A stretch of 64,000 nucleotides of DNA, from positions 81,263,225 through 81,327,224 of the forward strand of contig CM035416.1 in the NCBI GenBank assembly GCA_020310875.1. The letters are read 5' to 3'. The position numbers and the translations under genes are program-made. The notes below the pieces were generated by a model. That model did no database searches, was not told the origin of the DNA, and was given only the letters and a program-made list of their open reading frames with translations. Below, one piece after another: positions 52,540-63,518 of this stretch (the stretch's first letter is position 1; each line of letters starts with the position of its first letter). The stretch comes from Ceratopteris richardii. Lineage: Eukaryota > Streptophyta > Polypodiopsida > Polypodiales > Pteridaceae.

Positions 52540-53860
52540 CTAATGTAGCAATGCTTCCTTTTCACTTTTATGTTGTTCAACAACTTTTATCAATTGACTC
52601 TCATAAACCGAAACAAAAACATCTTGAAAATGTTCATATGGATACCTAATGAGTGCCTGCATCCTTTCATTAATTCCAGTCCATAAATGCTGCATACATT
52701 TATGCATTTGTTGCTTCAGAGTAACCATATCTATCTCAGTCATCAAGACTTCATCCATCTCAACCTCCTCATTTTGTAACATCTATCTCTCAAGCACAAG
52801 TAATGGCTTAATTCTAGATTTCAATACCTTGATTTCAACCTGCAAAGTTGTATTACTACAACTAAATTTTGTATCTCTGTGTCCACCAGTTGCTGCATCT
52901 TTCCTGTCCATTAAGCAAATTCTTGCAATGAATTCTTAACTTTGAGTATTTCCAATGTCTGTTGCTTTTGGAATTGGATAAAAAATTCTTCATGCTCTTG
53001 TACCTTCCTCTGCAACTCATCTTGCAAACTTTGTACCTGGGATTTCTGTAACTGATACTCATCGGAATTAAGTATATCATTAAGTAGTCTTTGCTCCTTC
53101 AATAACTCATCCTGAATCACTAAAATTATATACTTCATTGAGTTTCTACTGTACTTCATGCACCTTTGCACTGACCTCACCTTTGATTGTGACAACTCTT
53201 GCATAGATAGCTTATCTACTAATGTCTTTAACACAGGTTTCGATTTCCACTTTTTAGACAATTTAAAACTTCTATCAACAATCTTAGGCTGCTCCACATC
53301 CTGTGATATATGAATCGATGTCTCATGAAAGTTCATATCCTTAGAAGTCTCACTCTTCAATTTCTTTACTACAGATTCCACTTCAGCTGCCTTATATCCC
53401 GCCTTCAACAAAGTACTATATGTATCATCTTGTTTCTCCTCCACAATGACACAATCTTGGTCCTTCCGCTTGGGGAAAGAGGCTACTGTTCCTATACATT
53501 CGGCCACACGACTTCATTCCTTTCCACCTTCTTTAAAAATAGAAACAATGTTGTTAATACTCAGCTAGCCTACTATTGATCTGGGTATTCCTCTTATCTA
53601 AAGAGAAAATTTCACCATACATCCTATCATAGATCCAATGAGCCCAACTTACATTTTCTCGCTTCTTGGCCCAACACAATGGCGCATAGTTTTCCTTAGA
53701 CATATAATCATATTTAATTATGAAACATGATCTTTTAGGATACCACTTGAGTTGTTCCCTACGAGCATACGATGGGTTTTTTAACATATAGTATTGATGG
53801 CCTCCTTCATGAGGACCTAATTCTTTCCTTAAAGCTTCCTCCAAACATTTGGCCATGAGA
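52540..53860 (-). pseudogene. Unidentified coding region between Gypsy-3 integrase and left LTR
   Basis: Three minus-strand frames: 53856-53554 (100 residues, with a compact RREQLKWYPKRSCFIIKYDY stretch and a VSWAHWIYDRMYGEI motif), 53507-52911 (198 residues, Lys/Glu/Gln-rich, heptad-like coiled coil in its second half) and 52782-52540 (80 residues, also helical). They may be pieces of one protein split by shifts. No transmembrane segment or signal peptide is evident, so an envelope-like protein is not supported. The family is not recognised. Elements of the Athila and Tat groups often carry such extra frames. Confidence 0.5.
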
Positions 53861-54571
53861 GGCTCTTTGAAAATAGGGGATTTAAAAACTTTCGCAACTA
53901 GCTCAATTTAGAACTTTACCTCTTGCAAAAATTGACCTTTGGTTTTTCTAATAATCTCCATTTGGATTTTAGCATAATAATTAAGCCTCCAACTCTGCCA
54001 TGGTAGTGATGCAAAGTCGAGCAAAGATACATGTTGCAACCAGATAACATTAAATGGAGCACCTCGACCTTGAAATCAGTAAATGGATCCATGAGTGATT
54101 GCATTATTTTACTAGCTGATGTAGGTGTTTGGGTTTCATCGTCCTCATCCTACAAGTGACTATCACTATCCTTTGCTCAAGACTCCTTACGTGCCATAAC
54201 TTCTTTTCTACGTGCTCTGCCCCTGATCTTTGTAGTGTCGATGGTCTGGAATACACAAGCTAGAGTAAAGGTCTTACTTTTGTGCATGTAGAGGCACGCT
54301 TCAAATGCAAAAATCAACCTCGACTCCACTGATCTGATAGCAAGTGATTGTACGATGTGAATACTCCCACACTTAATGCTATGCTTCCATGATGCATAAA
54401 GTGGGATAAAATTCTACAAAATAACTTGAATTTTGCCCACAGCCCAATGCGGTTATTGAAAATATTTGTGTGCCTTTCGTTTTTCTTCGAAAAAATTCCA
54501 AATGCACACAATCCGATTGAGCACGTTCTGAGCAAGTAAACTCCGATGACACATATTTTGGGAGAGTAAAC

Positions 54572-55048
54572 TCAAAGCGAGCATATTTTGAGTGAGTGGA
54601 CTCCGACTGATAACACATCAAACCTCAAATTGTCATATGAAGACCAATGTATTGTTAAGAGAGTACTTAATGTAACCTTGAACCAAGAGCTATCCAGAAA
54701 ACATGCCACCACCAAGAAAAATGCAGATACATAAGCCTTCTTACTTTGGTGATCACTAATGTTGCTGACCTGAATATGTGCATTAAGCATCACCTGCACC
54801 AAATTAGCTGACAAACAGTACATATGTGGAGGTTTTCGTTGTAATTTCTTGAGACAAAATTCAGTAATAGGTTTTTCCATCCTTGTACCAAATACATTTT
54901 CTACAAGAAAAGTCCCTTGTCCTAAATCCTGCACAATCTGATATGGACCTTTATATCTCAAAGTCAGCTTTCCTGGATGTGGTCCTAACTTAGAATTATA
55001 CACCATGACCCAATCTCCAACCTGAAATATCTTAAAATTGACATTCAT
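54572..55048 (-). pseudogene. Gypsy-3 integrase C-terminal domain
   Basis: Contains FQVGDWVMVYNSKLGPHPGK, LTLRYKGPYQIVQDLGQGTF and NVFGTRMEKPITEFCLKKL, the typical plant Gypsy integrase C-terminal domain (a beta-barrel that helps bind DNA). The frame then runs out into less conserved sequence. No chromodomain is seen. Confidence 0.82.
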
Positions 55049-55099
55049 GTTAACCTAAGCTTCTCTCCTTCTTTGGATCACCTCCATTATATATGCACT

Positions 55100-56064
55100 A
55101 ACTAAACGGTCCTCCTCCAATTGTAGAAGATACTTACTCCTATGCTTGACCGATAACTATGCGGAGATCTTTTCTACTGTTACGTGCAAACCTCGAACCA
55201 CAAACTCCATTGGAACCACTTCTTCTAAACCATATACCAATCTAAATGGTGTCATTCTAGTAGTTACCTTAAAAGCTTTTTGGAATGACCACAATGTTGA
55301 ATCTAGCAACAAATCCCAATTTCTTTTATTGTCATGAACTAATTTTTTAAGAATCCTCAATAAAATTTTATTGGTACTTTTTGCTTGACCATTTTCTTGT
55401 GGATGATAAACTGTAGACTTTTTGTGCATAATCAGATGTGTCCTTGTTAATTCAGAAATGACTTCATTGAGAAAAGAGCACCTCTATTACTCACCAATTC
55501 TATCGGACACCCAAATCTGGTCATAATATGATGGTAGAGAAACTTTGCTACACTAGCAGCCTTGTTATCCTTAAGTTCTACTACTTCCAACCACTTTGTG
55601 CAATAATCCATTGCCACTAGAATATACCTATTTCCACGCTGAATAATTGGCTTAATAGGACCTACAAAATCCACTCCCCATTTTTGAAATGGATCTAATG
55701 GCAAAACTAGATGATCCATCATTCTATCCAAATTACTTGGTTGACCTATTTTCTAACAAATGATACACCTTTTGTCAAATTCATGAGCATCCTTTAGTAC
55801 TGTACGCCACCATAACCAAGCTTGTAGAATCTTTTTACCTGTAATATCCCCTGATAGATGTCCTCCTGCTGCTCTTGAATGTGCTTCCTGCAAAATAATT
55901 GGTTGCTCAAAATCTGGCACACATCTTCTAATTACCTCATCCACCCCTTTTTTATATAATGCACCTACTATTACCAAATATGGCTTACTCTTCAAAGCAA
56001 ACTTCCTTCTCTGATCAAGTGTAAACTGTGGAGGTAATACTCCATCTGTTAGGAATGCTAACAA
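55100..56064 (-). pseudogene. Gypsy-3 integrase zinc domain and catalytic core
   Basis: 56064-55753 carries the zinc domain: EAHSRAAGGHLSGDITGKKI and FDKRCIIC. After a stop, 55731-55447 holds PLDPFQKWGVDFVGPIKPII (first Asp), YILVAMDYCTKWLEVVELKD and GCPIELVSNRGALF, where the second catalytic Asp of VSDRG is Asn. 55429-55157 gives STVYHPQENGQAKSTNKILL, with the third catalytic Glu of NGQAE replaced by Lys, and TPFRLVYGLEEVVPMEF. Two of the three catalytic acids are thus changed. Confidence 0.83.
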
Positions 56065-56298
56065 CTAGTCATACCAAGACTCAAAATCAACAATTTGAGC
56101 ATTAAATAACTCTGCATCCAAAAACTCATCATTCACTTGCATTGGTGCTTCTCCTTATTCTAATTGAGTGAAATAATCAACCATGGCATGCTCTTTACTT
56201 AGAGTATGAATAATCACAAAATCAAATTCCTATAATAAAAGCATCCATTTTGCCAATCTTCCTGTCAACAGAGGCTTCTTGATAAGATATACCAAAGC

Positions 56299-56760
56299 CT
56301 AATGGTCTACATGAAAAACAACTTTTTTACCCAACAAATAATGCCTGAATTTATTCAGTGCATATACCATTGCCAATGCCTCACGTTCAGTAATTGGATA
56401 ATTCCTTTCTACTGAAGAAAATACTCTACTTGCATAATAAATTGATCTATACCATCCTTTTTCTTTTTCTTGCATCAACATTGCTCCTACTACTACATCT
56501 GATGCATCTACAAATATGTGAAAGGTAAAGAACAATCCAACGGCTGCAAAAGTGGAGCTACTGAAACCATCTTTTTTAATAACTGAAAAGCCTTCTCTTG
56601 AGCTTCATCCCATGCAAAGGGAACATCATTTTTTGTTAAATGCATCAAAGGTAATGAGATATTAGCCAAGTACTTCAAATATCTAGCATGCCATTTAATT
56701 TGACCTACAAACCTCATTACTTCCTTCACATTTTTCGTGCTTTAGCTGTCCTAATAGCTT
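56299..56760 (-). pseudogene. Gypsy-3 RNase H and RT connection
   Basis: 56729-56508 is the RT connection (MRFVGQIKWHARYLKYLANI, PFAWDEAQEKAFQLLKKMVS). 56535-56299 is RNase H: FHIFVDASDVVVGAMLMQEK (catalytic Asp), SIYYASRVFSSVERNYPITE with the catalytic Glu, ALAMVYALNKFRHYLLGKKV and VFHVDH (last Asp). The RNase H active residues appear intact. The two frames overlap in different phases because of a shift. Confidence 0.83.
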
Positions 56761-57650
56761 CAATTTTCTTAATATCAAAAGCCATCCCCTCTCTTGAGAT
56801 AACATGGCCTTATAAAATACCACTCTTCACTGCAATGACACTCTTGAATGGATTCAACACCATTATGAATTTTTTGCATCTCTCAAAGCAAGATTTCATA
56901 TGCAGCAGATGTTGTACCTTTTTTCCAAATACGAAAAAGTCATCCACAAAGGCTTGCATAAAATCTTGCAAATAAGGCTCAAAAACTGTATGTGCCATAT
57001 ATTTAAATGAAGGTGGTCCATTTCTTAATCCAAAGCTCATGACTGTAAACACATATACACCCAATTTTGTAATAAATGTTATTTTGTGTTAATCCTCTTT
57101 AGCAACATGAATCTAATTATAGCCAGAAAATCCATCTAGAAAGCTATACATTTCATGTCCAACTACAACATCCATTACCACATCACAAAATGGCATTGGA
57201 AAAGGATTTGTAATTGTAGCTGCATTTAGTTTTCTATAATCCACACAAATCCTCAACTTCCCATTCTTTTTCATAACAACAATAACAGGAGATAACCATG
57301 TTACTTGACTAATTGGTTTAATGAATCCAACTACCAATTACTTGCCAATTTCCTCCTTAACTTGTTTTGCTAAATTTGGATTCATTCAATACCTGTGTTG
57401 CACAACTAGAACTGCATCTGTTTTTAAATTAATCCTGTGTTGATGTAAATCTAGATCCATGCCTTTCACTTGTGAATAATCCCAAGCAAATATGTCAATA
57501 TACTCCTTTAACATAGAAACTAGATCTTCCAAGAACGGATCTTCCACTTCTTTACTTACTCTCACCATTTTTGGTTCAACCTTAGTCCCCAGATTGATCT
57601 CCTGAAGTTCATCTTTCTTCACCCTTCTAGATCCTGCATACATTTACTCA
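56761..57650 (-). pseudogene. Gypsy-3 reverse transcriptase
   Basis: 57643-57386 contains the pre-RT part (VKGMDLDLHQHRINLKTDAV). 57337-57113 holds GFIKPISQVTWLSPVIVVMK, NGKLRICVDYRKLNAATITN, PFPMPFCDVVMDVV. 57064-56810 holds GVYVFTVMSFGLRNGPPSFK and the catalytic QAFVDDFFVFGKK. The frames break at stops (57386, 57113). The FVDDF box is the Gypsy form and is intact. Confidence 0.85.
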
Positions 57651-58169
57651 TATACTTTCTCAACCAAATTTATTACCTCCTTTTCTTCCTGATCTGATTT
57701 GTGTTGAGTCAGAATTTCTAGATTTTTCTGAAATAACTTTCTCAACTTTGTTCCTTCCATTTTATCACCTACCATTGGTTCATTACTATTTTCCAACAAC
57801 TCCTCCTCTTTTGATAACTCTCCCACATCTACTTTCAATATTGGAACCATAGTTTGATTTGCCTTCAAAAATTCTCCCTCTTCATCATCTTCTATCTCCT
57901 CTGCTAGGCTAATGGTCTAACCCATCAGGGGTTTTTCTCTTACGAACATATTCCTTCTTCCTTTGATTGATATTGTAACCTGCTTTTTACCCTTCGTATA
58001 ACAACCATGTTTAAACCCTAATCTTGCATTACCTTGGCCAACATGAACCATGGTCTCCCTAACAACATTTCATATGGATAACTAGGTTCAGACATTCTAA
58101 TTACCACAAAACTAACCATAAATGACATTCTTGCAATTACTATCTATTGCTACTTCAGAATACCAAAGG

Positions 58170-58480
58170 GTTGAACTCATGTCTGATCCACCATCTTAAC
58201 TTGAAAAGGTGTTGTAACTAGAGCCCTATTCCCGATTTCCTTAAATATGTGTTCAGGTAATATGTTCACTCTTGTACCACCATCCAACAAAACTTCATCA
58301 AACCGTCTTTGCTTATATTGTGCCTGAATTATTGTTACCACAAAGTCCACATAAGTCGGATCAATACTATTGGCTGATGTTGAAGGTATCTGTGTAGCTG
58401 CTAGTTCTGATTGTTGTCCAACTAGCCTTTTCAATAATTTTTCTCTTAAAGCTAGTACTAAGGATAACAAGTGATCTAAG
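58170..58480 (-). pseudogene. Gypsy-3 aspartic protease
   Basis: A 97-residue frame with FDEVLLDGGTRVNILPEHIF: the DGG catalytic loop and the Asn-Ile-Leu-Pro that follows are usual for plant Gypsy proteases. TPFQVKMVDQT continues the fold. The upstream part (VDFVVTIIQAQYKQRRFDEV) fits the pre-flap region. The rest of the domain is in broken frames to the left (58170-57900). Confidence 0.8.
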
Positions 58481-58919
58481 GATAACTATAAAGGAGAGTT
58501 AATAATTACCTCAAACCAATCATTATGCAAGTCTTTCTGAGTCTCCATCCCATCATTTTTCTTGGGTTTATGAATAGGAATCAAGTCCCCAACATTCTGC
58601 AATAAAATCTGAATTTTATCCTGCTTTTGCTGATCCTGTTGGATCTGTTTCTATACTTCATCTTGAATGTGTCTTTGCTCATGCCAATCAATAGGACCTT
58701 TAATTTCGGAAATTGTTATTGCCAAATCTTCCACCTCCTAGAATGGCACATTGTCTACAGTCACAATTCTGTTGATCCTCATGATCCTTTTTTTAGGTTC
58801 CTGATGTACTCACACTTGGATCACTGTGAACTTCTTGATCTGATAAATCAATTACAATAACATTCACATGAGCACCTTGCTTAGCTTGTTGCTATTGCTA
58901 CCCTTGCTGGTTATTCTGA

Positions 58920-60385
58920 TATGCCAAAAAACTGGTATACCTCTTTCCTCTCTATGCTTAACCCATAAAGGACAATTAGGACCAATCCAATGATTTGGTG
59001 TAGATATTCAATATCCACATGGCATCACTCTAGTTGGTTGTTCTTTTTGATTTCCTTGTTATTGACCTTGTTGATTCCCTTGTTGATTTCCTTGATCTCT
59101 CCATGGAGGTCTCCCTTTCTGCTGCCTTTGAAAACCACCATGTCCTTGAATCGGAGTGGCCTAATTTGCTGCAACCTCATTATTACCTCTATTATCTTGT
59201 CTTGAAAATTACCTCTATTATCTTGTCTTGAATTTTTCCCTCTATGCTTCAAGTTATACAAGCATTGACTTGCAGTATGGCCTTCTTTCTCACATATTTT
59301 GCAATATCTTTTGTCCTTAGGTGCAATTATTGAGTATCCATGCTTCTTTATCGGCTGATCAAAGCTTCCTCTTTACTCTGCTTCCCTTTTTTTGTGATTC
59401 TTTTCATACCACCACCTCTTCATCCTTGCTCTCTGATTTCGAATCAATCATACCTTTCTTTGATTTCGATGCTAAACTAGATTCTTCATTAGAACTGGAA
59501 CTGTTATACTTCCTCTTTGGTCTACCGAATCTTCTTTCTACTCTAGCAGTGGCTAACACTAATACATCAAATCCAGTAGCTATGTCAACACTAGCTACTA
59601 CATGCCTAATGCTGCTTCTTAATCCTTTTAGGCAATAACCCGCCAACATCTCATTGGTAGATCCCTCATTGCCTTGTAATATTTCCATTAAAATTCTAAA
59701 TTTCTAAGCATAATCTTCCACTAACATGTTCTTTTGTCTAATTGCTCTCAACTTCCTCAAAACATCCGAGGGAGTCTTTTCTGTTCTAAATCTTTGTAAA
59801 AATGCTTATCTTAGTGAATCATAAGTAGAAAAATGAGAAATACCATATTGGCTTAACCAACTCATGGCTCTTCCTTCCAATGTGGCTACAAACTATTGTA
59901 ATTTAACTGCATCACCATATATTTCTGGATATCCATTTGCTATCCACTTTATTTCAAACTGAGCAATGTGATAGTCTGCATCTTCCTTTGATCCTCCTCT
60001 AAAGTGTGCTACTTTTACTCTAGGATTAGGAGGTGGTTGCTCCATGGGCACTGGCTGAGGTGTATGCTTAGTTCTTTGCCTAGTCGTCCCTCCAAGTGGG
60101 TTGAATTGGAGTCATCTTCTAACTCTTGCACCTGCTTCTATCAGGATCAATGCTCCTAGTATTTTGCCCACTAGCCTTGCTTTTGCTACAGCTATTCCTC
60201 CTTCCTCCTCTTCAACTTCAAAATTGGAATCTTCTTGTGCTTCGTACCAATCATACAAATCAAGAATGGGATCCATGTAACTAGCTTGTGCTTGCAAGCG
60301 TGTATAATATACTTTACCGAATCTTTGCCTTCTTTATGACATTCATTTCTTACTTCTTGAGCAAACACAATAGGATCGTCAAATG
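58920..60385 (-). pseudogene. Gypsy-3 Gag and zinc knuckle
   Basis: Reading starts inside or beside the right LTR (TFDDPIVFAQEVRNE) and continues with the 60297-60112 frame. The Gag core is at about 60030-59690: HFRGGSKEDADYHIAQFEIK, EGRAMSWLSQYGI, and after stops 59688-59404 (EILQGNEGSTNEMLAGYCLK, FGRPKRKYNSSSSNEES). The zinc knuckle CKICEKEGHTASQC is near 59250-59300. A second Cys/His patch near 58960-59000 (CPLWVKHRE) is incomplete. No leader or typical primer site separates it from the right LTR. Confidence 0.72.
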
Positions 60386-61002
60386 TGTTCGGGTTCAACA
60401 ACACATAACTACTTACTCACACTATAAACTTTCAAGAAATCAATCTCATCATTGATCTTTACTCATGCAAAAAAAACATTCATGTTCAAAATTTAGATTC
60501 AACATTTCCATGCTACGTTGGCATAATATCTAAGAGGATTTTGCCCAAATAGACATAGAGTTACACTTTTGCTGAGTAGGAAAGACAAAATACTTCATTA
60601 AAGTTCTTCGAATAATAGAGATTACAAGGTAGGTAGTAGTAACACTTCTCTAAAATGATAATACTCGAGAGCACTGATGTATTCAACCTATGCAATCTAG
60701 AGTAGGAATCCTTATTCTTCTTCTTATCAAACAAACACTTCTTCTTGGATAGATACTCTCATCTATCATGAATATAATCTTCACTCTAAAAGAACTACTC
60801 GCACAAACAAAAAACAACGAAAATAACCACACGACATCGATGCCTAACTAATTTTGTAACTGCTTATTAAAATTCCAAGTAAGCAACATCCTATTAAGCA
60901 AAATTTCGATTAAGCAACATTCCGATTCAGCAACATTTTGATTCAGCAGACCTTCACAAATCCGAGTAACTACTTATTTTTCCAATTTCTCTTCCCTCAA
61001 AA
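60386..61002. repeat. Gypsy-3 right LTR (617 bp)
   Basis: TGTTCGGGTTC...CCCTCAAAA; the terminal CAACA has decayed. It is longer than its partner because of small insertions (extra ATTCCGATTCAGCAACATTT-type copies near 60905-60950 and a segment near 60720-60760). Confidence 0.88.
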
Positions 61003-62597
61003 GTGGGATAAAACATCAGTGTATAGTGCCATATACGCCTCAAGAGAATGGAATTGCAAAAAGGAAGAAGGGTTCACTCATGGAGAGGCAAGGCGTATGG
61101 TTAAAGATTCAGGCTTTACCACATAGTTTCTAGCTTGAGGCATTTATGCATGCAACATATGTACTTAATAGGAGTCCCACTAAAGCATTGCAGTCTATCA
61201 CCTCATATGAGGCTTGACATGGTCGCAAACCATCTATTGCTCGCCTGTGTGTTTTTGGTTGTTTGGCATATGCATTAGTTCCTGAACAACAACATAGGAA
61301 AAAGGATGATAAAGTAGTGAAATGTTTTTTTTTGGGTAGAGTTATAAAAGCAAAGGCTATCGTCTATATCACCCATAGACTAAATGCATTTTGGTTAGCC
61401 GTGATGTACTTTTTGTGGAAGATGCAATTCAGCCATTACTTTCATGTACTTAGGAGACATGAATTAGCTCAAAAGATTTGTATGATATTTTGCTGCCTCT
61501 TTTTATAGGTGGGTAGTCTAGTGCTGGCCGAAATGAGGCAATTTCTTAACCTTTGTAGGTTCCACATGATAATGCAAATCAATCCATATCTAATGCAAAT
61601 TTACATGATTCACTTGTTGATGAGAGATCTGACATAGAGGAGGCAAAAAATATGCCTAAATGGTTGGTGTACACTTTGCGAGATAGCAAATTAGATCCAT
61701 CTCTATCATATCGTACTTGTTCAAGCTCTCATAGTGCTTCTTTTGTATCACATTGCTATGATATGGCTGCCTCTAGTCTTCCTAATGAGAATGAGCTTGT
61801 TTCATTTGATGAAGCACAAAATTCACAAAATTGGATGGCTTCTATGCAATTAGAAATGGTACCTAGTCTGTATGTGACTTGCCTCCCAACAAGAAGGCCA
61901 TTGACATTGGCTGGGTATACAAACTGAAGCATAAGCTTGATGGAATGGTTTACAGTTAGAAGGCTCGGCTTGTTGCAAAAGGTTATGCTTAAGAAAGAGG
62001 CATTGTTTTTTATGAGACCTTTGCTCCTACATGCCAAATGACTTCTATTTGTAGCATCTCTACACTCACAGCTCATCATGATTGGAATATACATAAGTTG
62101 GACATTAAAACTACATTTTTGAATGGTGACTTGCACGAAGAAGTGTGTGTTTTTCAACCCCATGATTTTGTGCAAAAAGGGCATGAAAACAAAGTTTGCA
62201 GGTTGAAAAAGGCATTATATGTTTTGAAGCAAGAACCACGTGCTTGGTATGAAAAGATACATGCCTACTTGGTTGCACATGGCTTTGAGAACATTCCAAT
62301 TGAGAGCACCTTTTATGCTAAGTGTGCAAATGATGTGCTTCTGATCATTGTTGTCTATCTTAATGACATGTTGCTCAGTGGTCCTAATGAGTTCCATATG
62401 ATTGATTTTAAGGCTGATTTGCATGCCTCATTTGAGATGTTGGATTTGGGGTATTTGCATCATTATTTGGGCATTCACTTTATGAAAATTGATGGTGGAA
62501 TAGCTTTGTGTCAAACAAAATATATGACACATTATTGCATGATTTTGGCCTTGAAGACTGCAAATCTATTGCCACTCCTATGGAAAGAGGTCTATGG
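61003..62597 (+). pseudogene. Copia-D copy 3, part B: integrase end and RT
   Basis: Resumes with the GTGGG duplication and DKTS (integrase), then PYTPQENGIAKRKKGSLMER, MHATYVLNRSPTKALQSITS and AWHGRKPSIARLCVFGCLAY in broken frames. RT starts near 61770, and an open frame at 62038-62613 carries DWNIHKLDIKTTFLNGDLHE, CRLKKALYVLKQEPRAWYEK and the catalytic box as VVYLNDMLLSGP (YVDD changed to YLND), then FEMLDLGYLHHYLGIHF. It is cut at 62598 by the LINE tail. Confidence 0.85.
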
Positions 62598-63039
62598 TTT
62601 TTTTTTTAAATAAAGGAAGTTCGGCCTTAGCCTACTCTCCCGGACTTGAATTAATTAAAAGAAAGGTACAAGAGAAGGGGACTAATGCCCACGGGATCCT
62701 CCGAAATCCCACAGAATGGGGGTAGCTTTTACAGAGTTTAGATGGCATTACACAGAAGGTAAATCACCCTCTCATCACCTGCATGGGGGGCCCACATGGG
62801 TTTAAGCTTGTTGTTGATCAAAAGGAGCACTTGATGAGGCCTAAAGGGGGGGGATTTCTTACAATTAGCAATCCTTTTGCCAAGGAGGAACAATGATTTA
62901 TCAATCAACCACTTATTTGGAGGAGGCACCAAAGTTATGAGCACATCTTTTCCACCAGATCTTCCATTCCTCTGATGGCGTTCCAAATAGTCACGAAGCA
63001 ACCGATCGCTTCTCCCAGTGGAGCTTGCAAAAGCTTATC
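62598..63039 (-). mobile_element. 5'-truncated LINE, 3' end with poly(A)
   Basis: Ten T residues at 62598-62607 are followed by AAATAAAGGAAGTTCGGCC. Read on the minus strand this is a LINE 3' end and poly(A) tail. A minus-strand frame (62738-63001) gives 87 residues of uncertain identity. Copia-D coding continues on both sides (CTATGG to the left, TTGAGTCTTCATGATGTT to the right). The target duplication is short or decayed (ATGGTT/ATGATT). No RT domain remains. Confidence 0.65.
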
Positions 63040-63061
63040 ATGATTGAGTCTTCATGATGTT
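63040..63061 (+). pseudogene. Copia-D copy 3, last fragment
   Basis: TTGAGTCTTCATGATGTT matches 13214-13231 of copy 1, directly following the RT segment interrupted by the LINE. Similarity stops at 63062. Confidence 0.7.
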
Positions 63062-63518
63062 CAGCATTTCAAAAGCTTATCAGTTTAGACATTCCAAAAG
63101 TCCTTATGGAGCTCACAGTAAGCGCTTCCAGTTATCTGCTAGAAAGCAGCTCAGAATTTAAGATGAAGTCACGTGTATCAGCCTTCAAAAATAGTGTTTT
63201 TTTTTCATCAGAGGCAGTTCCTGGAATCCTGATTATAAATGAATGAGTGTATCTTCGGTTGCAGTTGGAGAGTGCGTTGGATGGTGGGCTGATGGGACAT
63301 GGAGAAGTGATTTCTCTGTTCAGTCTCCAGTGCCAACTTCCAAGTGAAGTATAATCGAAGCCGAAGGTTATGTTTCCGGAGTCTCACGGAAGGCACACAG
63401 TGCACGCATTTCACTAGCTCCGAACATTGGGATTCACGATCAATCGCCACAGAGAGAGAGAGAGAGAGAGCTTCTGTTACAGTTCCTAAGGGATCAAGAG
63501 AGAGAGGAAACTTCCGCA
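63062..63518 (+). promoter_or_regulatory. Possible host promoter and 5' leader
   Basis: Non-repetitive, with GC rising to the right. It holds a perfect G-box CACGTG (63170-63175), a T-rich patch (63199-63207) and a perfect (AG)10 tract (63451-63470). It ends at CCGCAATGGCG, a good plant start context. GA tracts are common in plant 5' leaders. No TATA box is convincing. Confidence 0.4.

Larger units (their letters stand above)
51758..61002 (-). mobile_element. Gypsy-3: 9.2-kb Ty3/Gypsy element with extra 3' coding region
   Basis: Bounded by LTRs 51758-52288 and 60386-61002 and a perfect target duplication GTGGG (51753-51757 and 61003-61007) in Copia-D integrase. All recognised genes are on the minus strand: Gag near the right LTR, then zinc knuckle, protease, RT, RNase H, integrase, and an unidentified coding stretch (52540-53860) before the left LTR. 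A primer-site-like TTGGCACTGCCCGGTGGGGG follows the left LTR on the plus strand, conflicting with that orientation. Frames carry many lesions. Confidence 0.9.

Noticed and set aside
52540..54104. Envelope-like protein in Gypsy-3
   Set aside because: No signal peptide, transmembrane segment or cysteine pattern is visible; the region is hydrophilic and coiled-coil.
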